Assembly (NCBI GenBank): GCA_964400495.1
Contig: CAYNTS010000010.1
Coordinates: forward strand, 1 to 45,964
Origin: CAYNTS01 sp964400495
GTDB lineage: Bacteria > Fidelibacterota > Marinisomatia > SCGC-AAA003-L08 > D37C17
Length of the DNA stretch: 45,964 bases
Reading direction: 5' to 3'
Part shown: positions 35,035 through 44,169 of the stretch, piece by piece
How positions within the stretch are numbered: the stretch's first letter is position 1
Layout: every line of letters starts with the position of its first letter
Made by a program: the position numbers and the translations under genes
The notes under the pieces: model-generated
Database searches by the model: none
What the model saw: only the letters and a program-made list of their open reading frames with translations
Told to the model about the DNA's origin: nothing

Positions 35035-37980
35035 ATGAAACTTAAAACTTATACTGCAATATTAATTGGACTATTTTCAATAGCATTTTCTCAAGGTACT
35101 TGGATGTGGACAAAGCAAGTACATTCTGAATTAGAGTGGAAAACAATTTCAACTGAACATTTTAGAGTTCACTACCATAATGGTATTAAAAACATTGCTG
35201 TAGAGGGAGCTAATATTGCAGAAACCGTGTATCCAGAACTATTAGAACAGGTTAATTTAGAATCTACACCAGTTATTGATATTATTTTCACAACAGAAGA
35301 TGAAATTATGAATGGATATGCAATGTGGACCAACCAAACATTTATCTGGGTTGATCAAAATGATGCTGTAATTTGGCTTGAAAATGGTAAGTGGTTATAT
35401 CAAGTATTATCACACGAGCTTCAACATATTGTATTTTTTAATAAAGTTAAATCTTGGTTATTAGAGCCTTGGGGAATGTTACTTTCAAAAACTCCAGGGT
35501 GGTTTGTGGAAGGATTAGCTGAATATATGACAGAAAAGTGGAGACCACATAGGGCTGACATCTCCCACAAATATCATATTTTAACAAATACAGCTGAAAA
35601 AATGGATCCACATTATGATGGTTATTCAAAGTTACTTTTGTTTGCAGAAGAATATGGTGACTCGTCTCTAATAAAGTTGCTGGAGTATCGTGATAAACTA
35701 AATTTGTTTAATTTTGAAAAAGCATTTAAAGAAACAACTGGAAAATCCATTAGCAATTTTAATGAACATTGGCGACGTACGATGAACACTTATTATTATG
35801 GCTATATGGCTCAAAAAGAATCCTATGAAGATATTGGGATAGTAACATCACTTCCTGTAAATAAACAACGTGGCTTCTCTTTTTCACCAGACAGTTTAAA
35901 TATTGCAATTATAGGCAAAATGGATGATGGACAATCTGATCAATCTTTAATCATTGCAAAACAAGATACTACAAGTAAAAAAGACAAAGGATTCAAATTG
36001 TTCTGGTGGATAAAAAAAGAAGAAAGAATCGTAGATTCAACTGAAAATAAAGAATCCAGCAAACCACATTATAATAAAACTGAAATTGATTTTGGTCGTT
36101 TCCATTCAAGTATGAGTTGGAATCAAAATAGCAATAAACTTGCCTATGCAAAATATCATTTTTCTAAGAATTCTTCAATGGTGTATGATATTTCAGTGTA
36201 TAATACCGAAACGAAAGAGCATACATGGATTACAGAAAACATGCGTGCTACTTATCCAATCTGGTCAAACGATAATAAAAGTATTGTATTTGTTTCGCAT
36301 AAAAACAGCAATTCAAATTTGTTTGGTATAGATTTAACATCAAACAAGATAACTCAGTTAACACATTATACAGGAGATAACCAAATTCTAACTCCAGCAT
36401 GGTCACCCGATGGGAGACAAATTGCATTTGCACGTTCGGGACAAGATGGACAAACAAATGTTTACTTATTAGATTTGTTTAGTAAAGAAATTACTCAACT
36501 AACACATAACTCAGAAGTTGAATTTTCACCAGTTTGGCATTCTTCAGAAAATAAAATTTATTATACCTCGCATGCAGGAAATACACCCAATATTGTTGAA
36601 CTTGATTTAGAAAGTCTAACAACAATACCACGAACAGATATTGGCGGTGTTTTACAAACCGTTCAATGGAATCCGAAAGGCAATACCCTTATCGCAAAAA
36701 CTTTAGGTGATGTGGATTCTTCACGTATTGTTTTTGTTGATGTAAATCGGGAAATTACTACTTCTCCATTATCAATTCGGAAAGATTACACCTCTTGGAT
36801 GAGTAAATCCCCAAATGTTTTGTTAACAGAATTTGACAAAATCAAACCAACTGATATTATTAGTGATCAACCTTATAAATTTTATAAACATCCAAAACAC
36901 ATGACATCATTTTTACTACTTGCGGATACTCCTTTTGGGTTTTCTCAATGGAGCGATCCACTAGGGAAGCATATATTTTCTATAATCGCTGGGACAACAG
37001 ATTATTCATTAGATATCCCCTATTATCTAATTTCTTACACAAATGCACAACATGGTCCATTATGGGGAGTTAATTATTTTCACAATTTAAACTGGCAGTA
37101 TCGATTATATGATGCTAGCCCAAATGGCGGAATGTGGGAAAAATTTGATGGGTCACAAATTTGGGCGATTTTTCCATTTGCTTCAGAAAACAATATGCAT
37201 ATTTCGCATTCTTTAATGACAGAATTTACATTCTTTGAACGAGATTTCTCCTTTGCAAAAGACCCCCTCGAATATAATGATTTAATTTCTACTCCAGACG
37301 GATTTATAGAACCCGAATCTGGTGCGGAAGGCGTGTTATCATTAACTTGGAAATTTGTGAATAGACGAGGTCATAAACAAAATGTTTCGCTACCTCGAAA
37401 CGGATATGGTATATCTGTTAAAATGGATTTTGCTGATGATTCGTTTTATGGTGATTTTATTTACCAACGATACACCATTGATTCATTCTCTAATGCTCCA
37501 TTAGGACCATTAACACTGTATGGTAGATATAAATTTCAAACATTAGGTGGAACACCACCAAGTCAAGAATATATTGGTTTTACAGAGGATATTCCCATTT
37601 ATTTTCCAGGTCAAGGAACATTGGGTTGGTTTGAAAATATGAGTCCCAGAGGTTGGTCTGGCGATGTAGTGTTTGGAGATAAAATACATTTTTCAACACT
37701 GGAACTACGATTTCCGCTCATGCCTAGTTTACCTATTAATATACTTGGTATAACGCTAGGAGATATTACAGGTGCAGTAATTTCAGATTATGGTCGCGTA
37801 TGGGGTTTTGACAATGATACCGAAATTATTACAGCCGGATATGAAGCTAAAATCGCATTAAAGTTAGGAAGTATCCCTTTCTTCTTTTTATCTGTTGGTG
37901 AAGCTCAAGAAATTGAAAATTGGGAAAGTAATAAAGAACCTACCTCCTATGTTAGATTCGCCCTTATTAATCCATTTTAG
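35035..37980 (+). CDS. Metalloprotease, beta-propeller and outer-membrane barrel fusion
   Basis: I take the ATG at 35035 (AAAGGA upstream and an N-terminal signal peptide MKLKTYTAILIGLFSIAFSQ), giving 981 residues. Residues ~35-260 look like a gluzincin (peptidase MA-like) domain: HELQH at 127-131 is the HExxH motif and EGLAEY (Glu159) supplies the third ligand. Residues ~280-610 carry TolB/PD40 propeller blades such as FSPDSLNIAII, WSNDNKSIVFVSHK, WSPDGRQIAFA and WNPKGNTLIAK. The last ~300 residues are rich in alternating aromatic strands and end in Phe (RFALINPF), as outer-membrane beta-barrels do. It probably sits in the outer membrane. The substrate is unknown. Its end overlaps the Rrf2 gene. 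Confidence 0.8.
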   Translation: MKLKTYTAILIGLFSIAFSQGTWMWTKQVHSELEWKTISTEHFRVHYHNGIKNIAVEGANIAETVYPELLEQVNLESTPVIDIIFTTEDEIMNGYAMWTNQTFIWVDQNDAVIWLENGKWLYQVLSHELQHIVFFNKVKSWLLEPWGMLLSKTPGWFVEGLAEYMTEKWRPHRADISHKYHILTNTAEKMDPHYDGYSKLLLFAEEYGDSSLIKLLEYRDKLNLFNFEKAFKETTGKSISNFNEHWRRTMNTYYYGYMAQKESYEDIGIVTSLPVNKQRGFSFSPDSLNIAIIGKMDDGQSDQSLIIAKQDTTSKKDKGFKLFWWIKKEERIVDSTENKESSKPHYNKTEIDFGRFHSSMSWNQNSNKLAYAKYHFSKNSSMVYDISVYNTETKEHTWITENMRATYPIWSNDNKSIVFVSHKNSNSNLFGIDLTSNKITQLTHYTGDNQILTPAWSPDGRQIAFARSGQDGQTNVYLLDLFSKEITQLTHNSEVEFSPVWHSSENKIYYTSHAGNTPNIVELDLESLTTIPRTDIGGVLQTVQWNPKGNTLIAKTLGDVDSSRIVFVDVNREITTSPLSIRKDYTSWMSKSPNVLLTEFDKIKPTDIISDQPYKFYKHPKHMTSFLLLADTPFGFSQWSDPLGKHIFSIIAGTTDYSLDIPYYLISYTNAQHGPLWGVNYFHNLNWQYRLYDASPNGGMWEKFDGSQIWAIFPFASENNMHISHSLMTEFTFFERDFSFAKDPLEYNDLISTPDGFIEPESGAEGVLSLTWKFVNRRGHKQNVSLPRNGYGISVKMDFADDSFYGDFIYQRYTIDSFSNAPLGPLTLYGRYKFQTLGGTPPSQEYIGFTEDIPIYFPGQGTLGWFENMSPRGWSGDVVFGDKIHFSTLELRFPLMPSLPINILGITLGDITGAVISDYGRVWGFDNDTEIITAGYEAKIALKLGSIPFFFLSVGEAQEIENWESNKEPTSYVRFALINPF

Positions 37981-38419
37981 ATGCAAATTTACTTAAAAAC
38001 TCATTACCTGTTGGATCAAATCCTTCTAAGTCTTTTAATGTTTTATTTTGAAATAAATTTACAAACTTAGATTTTGTTTCTTCCCAATGATTGTGGATTG
38101 GACATGGATTATGTGTGCCACATTTACCTAAACCTAAAATGCAAGTGTTAAGAAAATCTTTATCCTCAAACGGTCTTACAATTTGAATCAAAGTTATTTT
38201 ATCAGATGTCTTGCCTAGCCTGATTCCACCACTTGGACCTCTGAATGACTTTAAAATATTTTCTTTAATCAGTGTATTAGCAATTTTAGCTAATTGAAAA
38301 TAAGGAAGCTCCAATTCTTTTGCAATATCTTTGATATGAAAATATTCTTGGATACTTTTAAATTCATTTACATAAAATACAAGCCTAATTGCATTTTCTG
38401 AAGATTTTGACAACAACAT
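37967..38419 (-). CDS. Rrf2-family transcription regulator with three cysteines
   Basis: The 150-residue protein has the Rrf2 winged helix (residues ~1-80), with the recognition region LPYFQLAKIANTLIKENIL and wing FRGPSGGIRLGK. Three cysteines, Cys93, Cys100 and Cys106 (C-X6-C-X5-C), sit where IscR and NsrR bind an iron-sulphur cluster. It is therefore likely a redox, iron or nitric-oxide sensor. It is transcribed divergently from a cytochrome c gene across 172 bases, suggesting it controls that gene and itself. It converges on the propeller gene with a 14-base overlap. Confidence 0.9.
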   Translation of the reverse strand: MLLSKSSENAIRLVFYVNEFKSIQEYFHIKDIAKELELPYFQLAKIANTLIKENILKSFRGPSGGIRLGKTSDKITLIQIVRPFEDKDFLNTCILGLGKCGTHNPCPIHNHWEETKSKFVNLFQNKTLKDLEGFDPTGNEFLSKFASKMD

Positions 38420-38473
38420 ATAATACTACCTCAATATCTTAAATAATTTAATATTATTAGAATACATTGTGAT

Positions 38474-38513
38474 ACAGATATTTTTATCCTTTTGTTATTT
38501 TTTTACAGATATT
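38474..38513. promoter_or_regulatory. Direct repeat in the Rrf2/cytochrome c divergent promoter
   Basis: ACAGATATT occurs at 38474-38482 and again at 38505-38513, exactly 31 bases apart, close to three helical turns. The pair sits between the Rrf2 and cytochrome c genes and is a candidate operator. It could also be chance in AT-rich DNA. Confidence 0.35.
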
Positions 38514-38591
38514 ATTAATTGGGTTACATTGCATTAATATTTTAAATTTTATGATAATAATTTCATCAATTTTATTTTATAGGAGAAGTAA

Positions 38592-39137
38592 ATGGTAGAT
38601 CTTCAAGCAGTTAAATCAAATAAAACTATATTATCAAAGGTTTGGATTGGGATCATAATTACTATTATTGGGTTCGTGATAGTAATTAATATAATGAGTA
38701 GCCAAATGAACAAACATACTTATTCTTCTCCGTATATTTCACAAAAAGAAGATTCAACACCCTTATCTCGAGCAATTCCATCTACACCATCAGAAGAATC
38801 GGTATCAGCAATGATTTCTAATCATGAAATTACAACTTTAACTAATGAAGCAAGTTTATCTTCGGGAAAGGTAGTTTACGATAAAAATTGTTTAGCATGC
38901 CATGGACCAAGTGGCGGTGGTACTGTTGGACCAAACTTAACCGATGAATATTGGGTACATGGGGGTTCAATACAAGATATTGTAAAAATAATCAATGAAG
39001 GGAATTTAGCTAAAGGTATGATTGCATGGGAATCTACCTTATCTGCTGAAGAAATTTTGCAAGTTGCAAGTTTCATTTTATCACTTCAAGGTTCAAATCC
39101 TGTTAATGGTAAAGCTCCTGAAGGTGAAAAGTTTTAA
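38592..39137 (+). CDS. Membrane-anchored monohaem cytochrome c (CcoP-like domain)
   Basis: The 181-residue protein has one N-terminal helix (~17-35), a Ser/Thr/Pro-rich linker (~45-75) and a cytochrome c domain. Cys100, Cys103 and His104 form CLACH, and Met143 is the likely axial ligand. The run GPNLTDEYWVHGGSIQDI resembles the CcoP subunit of cbb3 oxidases. No oxidase genes adjoin it, so it may shuttle electrons between complex III and a terminal oxidase elsewhere. AGGAG lies ideally before the ATG. Divergent from a probable Fe-S Rrf2 regulator. Confidence 0.9.
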   Translation: MVDLQAVKSNKTILSKVWIGIIITIIGFVIVINIMSSQMNKHTYSSPYISQKEDSTPLSRAIPSTPSEESVSAMISNHEITTLTNEASLSSGKVVYDKNCLACHGPSGGGTVGPNLTDEYWVHGGSIQDIVKIINEGNLAKGMIAWESTLSAEEILQVASFILSLQGSNPVNGKAPEGEKF

Positions 39138-39197
39138 ACATAAACGCGAGTACGTAAATATCTAAATCCTAAAGTATAACAGCTAAATATTTCTTAG

Positions 39198-40361
39198 CTA
39201 TTTACTTTCAAAATATTGTTTTATAACTTCTTGGAGAACAGTTATAGCTGTGGGTAGAGCAAGTTCGTGAGAATCAAATAAGGGGGTATGGATGTCTGTG
39301 CTATTTTCCATTGCACTGCCAATTCGTAAATATGCTCCTGGAATTTGCTCTAAATAATATGCAAAGTCTTCCCCACCCATACTAGATTCTGCTAATATTT
39401 CTAAATTATCACTTCCAATTGCATTATTCGTTGAAGACATTATTATATCTGTTAATTTTTTATCGTTTGCAACACCCGGTGAAGAATAAGGAATTGACCA
39501 CGAAATTTCTGCCTCTGTAAATTGTGCTACACTTTTAAGAGTTTCATCAATAATTTTGTGAAGTTTATCTTCCAGTTCACTATTTAAAAATCGAAGTGTG
39601 CCTTGAAGTTTTATTTCTTCGGGGAGCACATTGAATGCATGTCCACCATTTATTTGACCAAAAGCCAATACAACTGGGTCTTGTTGGTCAAGGTGATGTC
39701 TAATTGCTTCTTCAAGAGTTATAATTAAATGTGCTTGTGCCCAAATTAAATCAACAGATTCTGCGGGTCGAGAAGTATGCCCGCCTGGACCTTTTATGTT
39801 TATTTCAATTTGTTGAACGGTGGCAGCCATGGGACCATATTTAATTCCAACTTTACCAGCTGGTAATTTCGGAAATACATGTGCCCCAATGATATGATCT
39901 ACATTCTCAATTGCACCTCCATTAATCATTGCAATTGCACCTCCAGGAGCTTGTTCCTCGGCAGGTTGAAAAATGAATCGAACATTACCATTCAGTTTAA
40001 TAGCATTGTCTTGCAGATACTTTGCAACACCTAATATAATTGCCATGTGAATATCATGACCACAAGCATGCATAATTCCATCATTAATCGAACAATATGG
40101 TACATCGTTTGCTTCTTGAACATATAGCCCGTCCATATCACATCGAATCGCCAAAGTAGGACCAGCTGAATGACTATAATCACAAGTGAATCCTGTTACC
40201 ATTTCAGCAGTTTGATTCACTTTATAATTATAACTTTTCATTAAGCGTTGCAAATATCGTGATGTTTTAATTTCTTTAAATCCAATTTCAGGATGTTGAT
40301 GCAACCATCTTCTATGTTGTATAATATCTTGAATATTATTATCTAGCCAATTCTTAATCAT
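39198..40361 (-). CDS. M20-family amidohydrolase (N-acyl amino acid hydrolase)
   Basis: The 387-residue metallohydrolase carries HACGHDIHMA (Cys-His metal site), FQPAEEQAPGGA (catalytic and metal Glu pair), IIGAHVFP (His) and SSMGGEDFAYYLEQ. A dimerisation domain (~180-290) with GPGGHTSRPAESVD lies in the middle. It matches the hippurate hydrolase/IAA-amino-acid hydrolase branch, which cleaves amides of amino acids. Substrate unknown. It overlaps the GCS2-type ligase by eight bases, so the two are made together. Confidence 0.93.
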   Translation of the reverse strand: MIKNWLDNNIQDIIQHRRWLHQHPEIGFKEIKTSRYLQRLMKSYNYKVNQTAEMVTGFTCDYSHSAGPTLAIRCDMDGLYVQEANDVPYCSINDGIMHACGHDIHMAIILGVAKYLQDNAIKLNGNVRFIFQPAEEQAPGGAIAMINGGAIENVDHIIGAHVFPKLPAGKVGIKYGPMAATVQQIEINIKGPGGHTSRPAESVDLIWAQAHLIITLEEAIRHHLDQQDPVVLAFGQINGGHAFNVLPEEIKLQGTLRFLNSELEDKLHKIIDETLKSVAQFTEAEISWSIPYSSPGVANDKKLTDIIMSSTNNAIGSDNLEILAESSMGGEDFAYYLEQIPGAYLRIGSAMENSTDIHTPLFDSHELALPTAITVLQEVIKQYFESK

Positions 40362-41484
40362 AAATCCCTTTTTTCAAATCTTGAACTGCCAAATCTAAAA
40401 CATCTTCAAATTTATTTTGTTTGTTATATGTCACAATCTGTTTTTTATATGGTGCCAAATTATTTTGTGCTAAACTTTCTAATCTTTTCAAATTTTTAGT
40501 ACAATTTAATTCTTGTGCAATCGGTAATAATATTTCAATAGTTTCGGTAATTGCATCTTTTAGGAGTTGTTGATTGCCATCATTATCAATAATAATATCA
40601 GCATCAATTCCAAATCGTGTGGCTCTCCATTTATTTTCTTTAATCACCCATGGGTCTAAAAGTTGTAACTGTGTACCATCATCGTAATGGTGAGATAGTC
40701 CAACAACCAAACATTGAGTGAACGCTGCTAAATCTGTAATTTCTTGCAAAGAAGGAACACTGTCAAATACACGAATTTCCACTGTTCCATATCCAGGATG
40801 TGGTCGAATATCCCACCATACTTCTCGAATAGATTCAATTGTATTTGCACGTTGCAACGATCGCATAAATTTTTGAAATTCACTATAATTTCGTAATTGT
40901 GGTGGTAAACCTGCAGTCGGCATTCCTTCAAATATTTTTGTTCGAGTGGAAGCCAATCCAGTCTTCTCTCCGTCAAAATAAGGAGAATTTGCTGACAATC
41001 CAATCATATGGGGAATGTATCGTGTTAAGCCGTTTGTAATTGCAATTGCTTTTTCTCCTGATTCAACGCCTATATGTACGTGAACTCCTGTTATTAACAA
41101 TCTTCTTAGTGGCCATTGCATTCGTTCTAAAAAATGTAAATATCTATCAGTTTTAGTTACAGATTGATCTTTCCATCGAGAAAATGGATGTGTTGCAATT
41201 GACACTAATTTATATCCCAATTTTTCAGATACTTGAAGTACATTTTTTAATCGATTTTGCAAATCAACATATACTTCATCTACATTGCTACAAATTCCAG
41301 TATTAACTTCAATTATAGAATCAAGTAATTCATCTTTTATATGTATATCATCTTGAAAATGATCTAGGATTTGGGATGCACCAGAAGTTAATTCTAATGT
41401 ATCAGTATCGAGAATTTGTAGCTCAACTTCTACCCCTATTGTGGGGTTCGCAGAACCATTAAAATAAATTCTTTCGCGACTCAA
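40354..41484 (-). CDS. GCS2-type carboxylate-amine ligase (YbdK-like)
   Basis: The 376-residue protein is of the glutamate-cysteine ligase family 2. Motifs are PTIGVEVELQILD (ATP/Mg site), IIEVNTGIC, ITGVHVHIGVESGEKAI, WDIRPHPGYGTVEIRVFD and ENKWRATRFGIDADII. Family members join a carboxylate and an amine with ATP; YbdK makes gamma-glutamylcysteine weakly, but the true substrate is often unknown. The start is TTG at 41484, directly abutting the purL stop (TAATTG), and N-terminal length fits. It is coupled to an amidohydrolase, an opposing reaction. Confidence 0.9.
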   Translation of the reverse strand: MSRERIYFNGSANPTIGVEVELQILDTDTLELTSGASQILDHFQDDIHIKDELLDSIIEVNTGICSNVDEVYVDLQNRLKNVLQVSEKLGYKLVSIATHPFSRWKDQSVTKTDRYLHFLERMQWPLRRLLITGVHVHIGVESGEKAIAITNGLTRYIPHMIGLSANSPYFDGEKTGLASTRTKIFEGMPTAGLPPQLRNYSEFQKFMRSLQRANTIESIREVWWDIRPHPGYGTVEIRVFDSVPSLQEITDLAAFTQCLVVGLSHHYDDGTQLQLLDPWVIKENKWRATRFGIDADIIIDNDGNQQLLKDAITETIEILLPIAQELNCTKNLKRLESLAQNNLAPYKKQIVTYNKQNKFEDVLDLAVQDLKKGIYD

Positions 41485-43710
41485 TTATTGACCTAAAATA
41501 CCTACTAAAGTTTCAAAATATGAATGTTTTAATTTCTCACGTTTAATATTTATCAAATCATTAATTACTAAAGAACTTGTTGAATTAACACGTCCAATTG
41601 TCTGTGTATGTACATTTAATTTTTGTGCAAGAAGAATTAAATCATGTAGCCTAGATTCTTCAATTGTAATTATGATTAAACTTTGACATTCACCAAAAAG
41701 TAATTCATCATTTCTCAATTTTCTATCAATGTCTAACTTCGCACCAATATTTTCTTTAGCATTTACGATTGACTCAGAAATATTTACTGCTAATCCCCCA
41801 TCGGAAATATCATGAGCAGATTTAACTATTCCCAAGTTTATTGCTTCAAGGCATAATTCTTGAACACGCATTTCTAATTCAATATTCAATGGCGGGATGG
41901 GACCTTCAATTTTATTATGGATCGTTTTCAGATATTCTGAACCACCCAAACATCCATTTAAAGCACCCAATGTTACAATAAAATCACCATCATCTTTAAA
42001 TTCTGATGTTACCATTTTAGAAGCATCTTTTATCTCACCAACCATTCCAATAACTGGCGTTGGATACACAGCAGAATCAACAGTTTCATTATAGAAGCTA
42101 ACATTACCCCCAGTAACGGGTGTATTCAATGCTCGACACATTTCACCCATGCCCGAAACTGCTTCTTTAAACTGCCAATATACTTCTGGATCATTTGGGT
42201 TACCAAAATTCAGACAATTAGTTATTGCCAAAGGTTCAGCACCTGAGCAAACTACATTTCGTGCAGATTCAGCCACAGCTATTTGTCCACCTAACCGAGG
42301 ATTAAGGTACACATATCTTCCATTACAATCTGTGCTCATAGCCAATGCTAAATCGGTTCCTTTAACTCGAACAATTGCTGCATCTCCACCCGGACCTTGC
42401 ATAGTATTGGTTCGCACTGTGGAATCATACTGACTATACACATATTTCTTGCTTGTAATATTGGGAGAACTCAATAGAGTTAATAGTGTTTCATTGTAAT
42501 CTTTAGGTTCATCAATTGCATTAATATCACATGCATTTAAATCAGTGAAATAAGCTGGTTCTGTAGCCGGTAAATCATATTGAGGTGCACCACCACCGAG
42601 TACAAGTTCTTCCGATGGTAATGTTGCAACTATTTCACCATTAAATTGTACTTCTAGTAATTTAGAATCTGTAACAATACCAACTTCTGTACAATTTAAG
42701 TCCCATTTTTTAAAAATAGCTTCCAAATCTTTTTCATGACCTTTTTCGATAACCACTAACATTCGTTCTTGTGATTCAGATAGCATAATTTCATACGGAT
42801 TCATATTTTGTTCACGAAGTGGTACTTTGTCTAAATCAATTAGAATCCCTGTTTTTCCTTTTGCTGACATTTCAGAACAGGAACATGTTATTCCTGCAGC
42901 ACCCATATCCTGCATACCAACTAACCAAGGTTGCCGGCACAATTCCAACGATGCTTCCAATAATAGTTTCTCTGTAAATGGGTCTCCAACTTGCACATTG
43001 GACCGCTTTGATTCTGTTTCTTCTGTCAATTCAACCGAAGCAAAGGTTGCTCCATGGATACCATCTCTACCTGTGCTTGATCCAACTATAAAAACTGGAT
43101 TGCCTACACCTTCACATGTTGCACTCGCAACATATTTTGTATCAACTATTCCTAAAGTCATTGCATTAACAAGTGGATTTCCAGAATAGGAATCTTCTAT
43201 TACAACTTCGCCACCAACAGTTGGAACTCCTAAACAATTTCCATAATCGCCAATTCCTTCGACAACATGGTCAAGAAGAAATCTATTTCTTGATTTTTCG
43301 AGTGATCCAAATCGAAGAGAATTCATTGATGCAATAGGTCTAGCACCCATTGTGAATACATCGCGCATAATTCCACCTACACCTGTTGCAGCTCCTTCAT
43401 ACGGTTCAACTGCTGAGGGGTGGTTGTGAGATTCTATTTTAAATGCTGTAGCAATACCATTTCCTAAGTCAACCAAACCTGCATTTTCTTCTCCAGCAGA
43501 AACAAGAAGACGCTCGCCATCTCTTGGTAGAGTTTTAAGCATTTTAATCGAACTTTTATATGAGCAATGCTCACTCCACATTACAGAAAATATGCCTAAT
43601 TCCACATAATTTGGAATTCGACCTAAAATATCAATTATGTGATTATATTCTGATTCTGTTAATCCGTGTTCTTTTGCAACATCCAAATTGACTTCTGGAT
43701 TTAAATTCAC
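41485..43710 (-). CDS. purL: Phosphoribosylformylglycinamidine synthase subunit PurL
   Basis: The 741-residue protein is the small-type PurL, which uses ATP and ammonia from PurQ with PurS to make FGAM in purine synthesis. Seen are MWSEHCSYKSS, ESHNHPSAVEPYEGAATGVG, RDVFTMGARPIA, GMQDMGAAGITCS and SDGGLAVNISES. The start is GTG at 43710 with AAGGAG seven bases upstream. purS and purQ are not in the window. It leads a run with the GCS2-type ligase and the M20 gene. Confidence 0.96.
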   Translation of the reverse strand: MNLNPEVNLDVAKEHGLTESEYNHIIDILGRIPNYVELGIFSVMWSEHCSYKSSIKMLKTLPRDGERLLVSAGEENAGLVDLGNGIATAFKIESHNHPSAVEPYEGAATGVGGIMRDVFTMGARPIASMNSLRFGSLEKSRNRFLLDHVVEGIGDYGNCLGVPTVGGEVVIEDSYSGNPLVNAMTLGIVDTKYVASATCEGVGNPVFIVGSSTGRDGIHGATFASVELTEETESKRSNVQVGDPFTEKLLLEASLELCRQPWLVGMQDMGAAGITCSCSEMSAKGKTGILIDLDKVPLREQNMNPYEIMLSESQERMLVVIEKGHEKDLEAIFKKWDLNCTEVGIVTDSKLLEVQFNGEIVATLPSEELVLGGGAPQYDLPATEPAYFTDLNACDINAIDEPKDYNETLLTLLSSPNITSKKYVYSQYDSTVRTNTMQGPGGDAAIVRVKGTDLALAMSTDCNGRYVYLNPRLGGQIAVAESARNVVCSGAEPLAITNCLNFGNPNDPEVYWQFKEAVSGMGEMCRALNTPVTGGNVSFYNETVDSAVYPTPVIGMVGEIKDASKMVTSEFKDDGDFIVTLGALNGCLGGSEYLKTIHNKIEGPIPPLNIELEMRVQELCLEAINLGIVKSAHDISDGGLAVNISESIVNAKENIGAKLDIDRKLRNDELLFGECQSLIIITIEESRLHDLILLAQKLNVHTQTIGRVNSTSSLVINDLINIKREKLKHSYFETLVGILGQ

Positions 43711-43764
43711 AAGTTCTCCTTAACTTTAAAATTATTAAACCGAAAAATTACAATCATTTACTAA

Positions 43765-44169
43765 TTAATTCTGTTTAGTTTCACAAAATTCTAAAAATAC
43801 TTTTCTAGTTCGTGCACCATCAAATTCAGCAAAATATATTGCTTGCCAAGTTCCTAAAATAAGTTTGCTATTATTGACAATAATATTGGTAGAATTATTA
43901 AACAATGATGTTTTAATATGAGCAGCAGAGTTACCTTCATAATGTTGATAATTATCTTCGAAAGGCACAAGTGTATTAATCGATTTTATCATATCATTTA
44001 CAACATCAGGATCTGAATTTTCATTAATAGTAATTCCTGCTGTTGTATGTGGGACAAAAACAGTTAGCACACCATTTATCCATTTTTGGTTTAAAACAAT
44101 ATCACGAACAGAGCCTGTTATATCTTTAAATTCAACTATTTGAGAAGTTTCAACAGTTATCTCAACCAT
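43765..44169 (-). CDS. YjbQ family protein (UPF0047)
   Basis: The 134-residue protein matches the YjbQ/UPF0047 family in full, with VFVPHTTAGITINENSDP, HYEGNSAAHIK, LILGTWQAIYFAEFDG and TRKVFLEF. Homologues show weak thiamine-phosphate synthase activity; the true role is not settled. Its ATG overlaps the tnaA stop by one base (TAATG). The partnership with tryptophanase is unexplained, though both relate to small nitrogen compounds only loosely. Confidence 0.92.
   Translation of the reverse strand: MVEITVETSQIVEFKDITGSVRDIVLNQKWINGVLTVFVPHTTAGITINENSDPDVVNDMIKSINTLVPFEDNYQHYEGNSAAHIKTSLFNNSTNIIVNNSKLILGTWQAIYFAEFDGARTRKVFLEFCETKQN

Noticed and set aside
39181..39199. Terminator between cytochrome c and the M20 gene
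   Set aside because: AGCTAA/TTAGCT is a weak 6-bp AT-rich stem without a T-run, and it overlaps the M20 stop codon.
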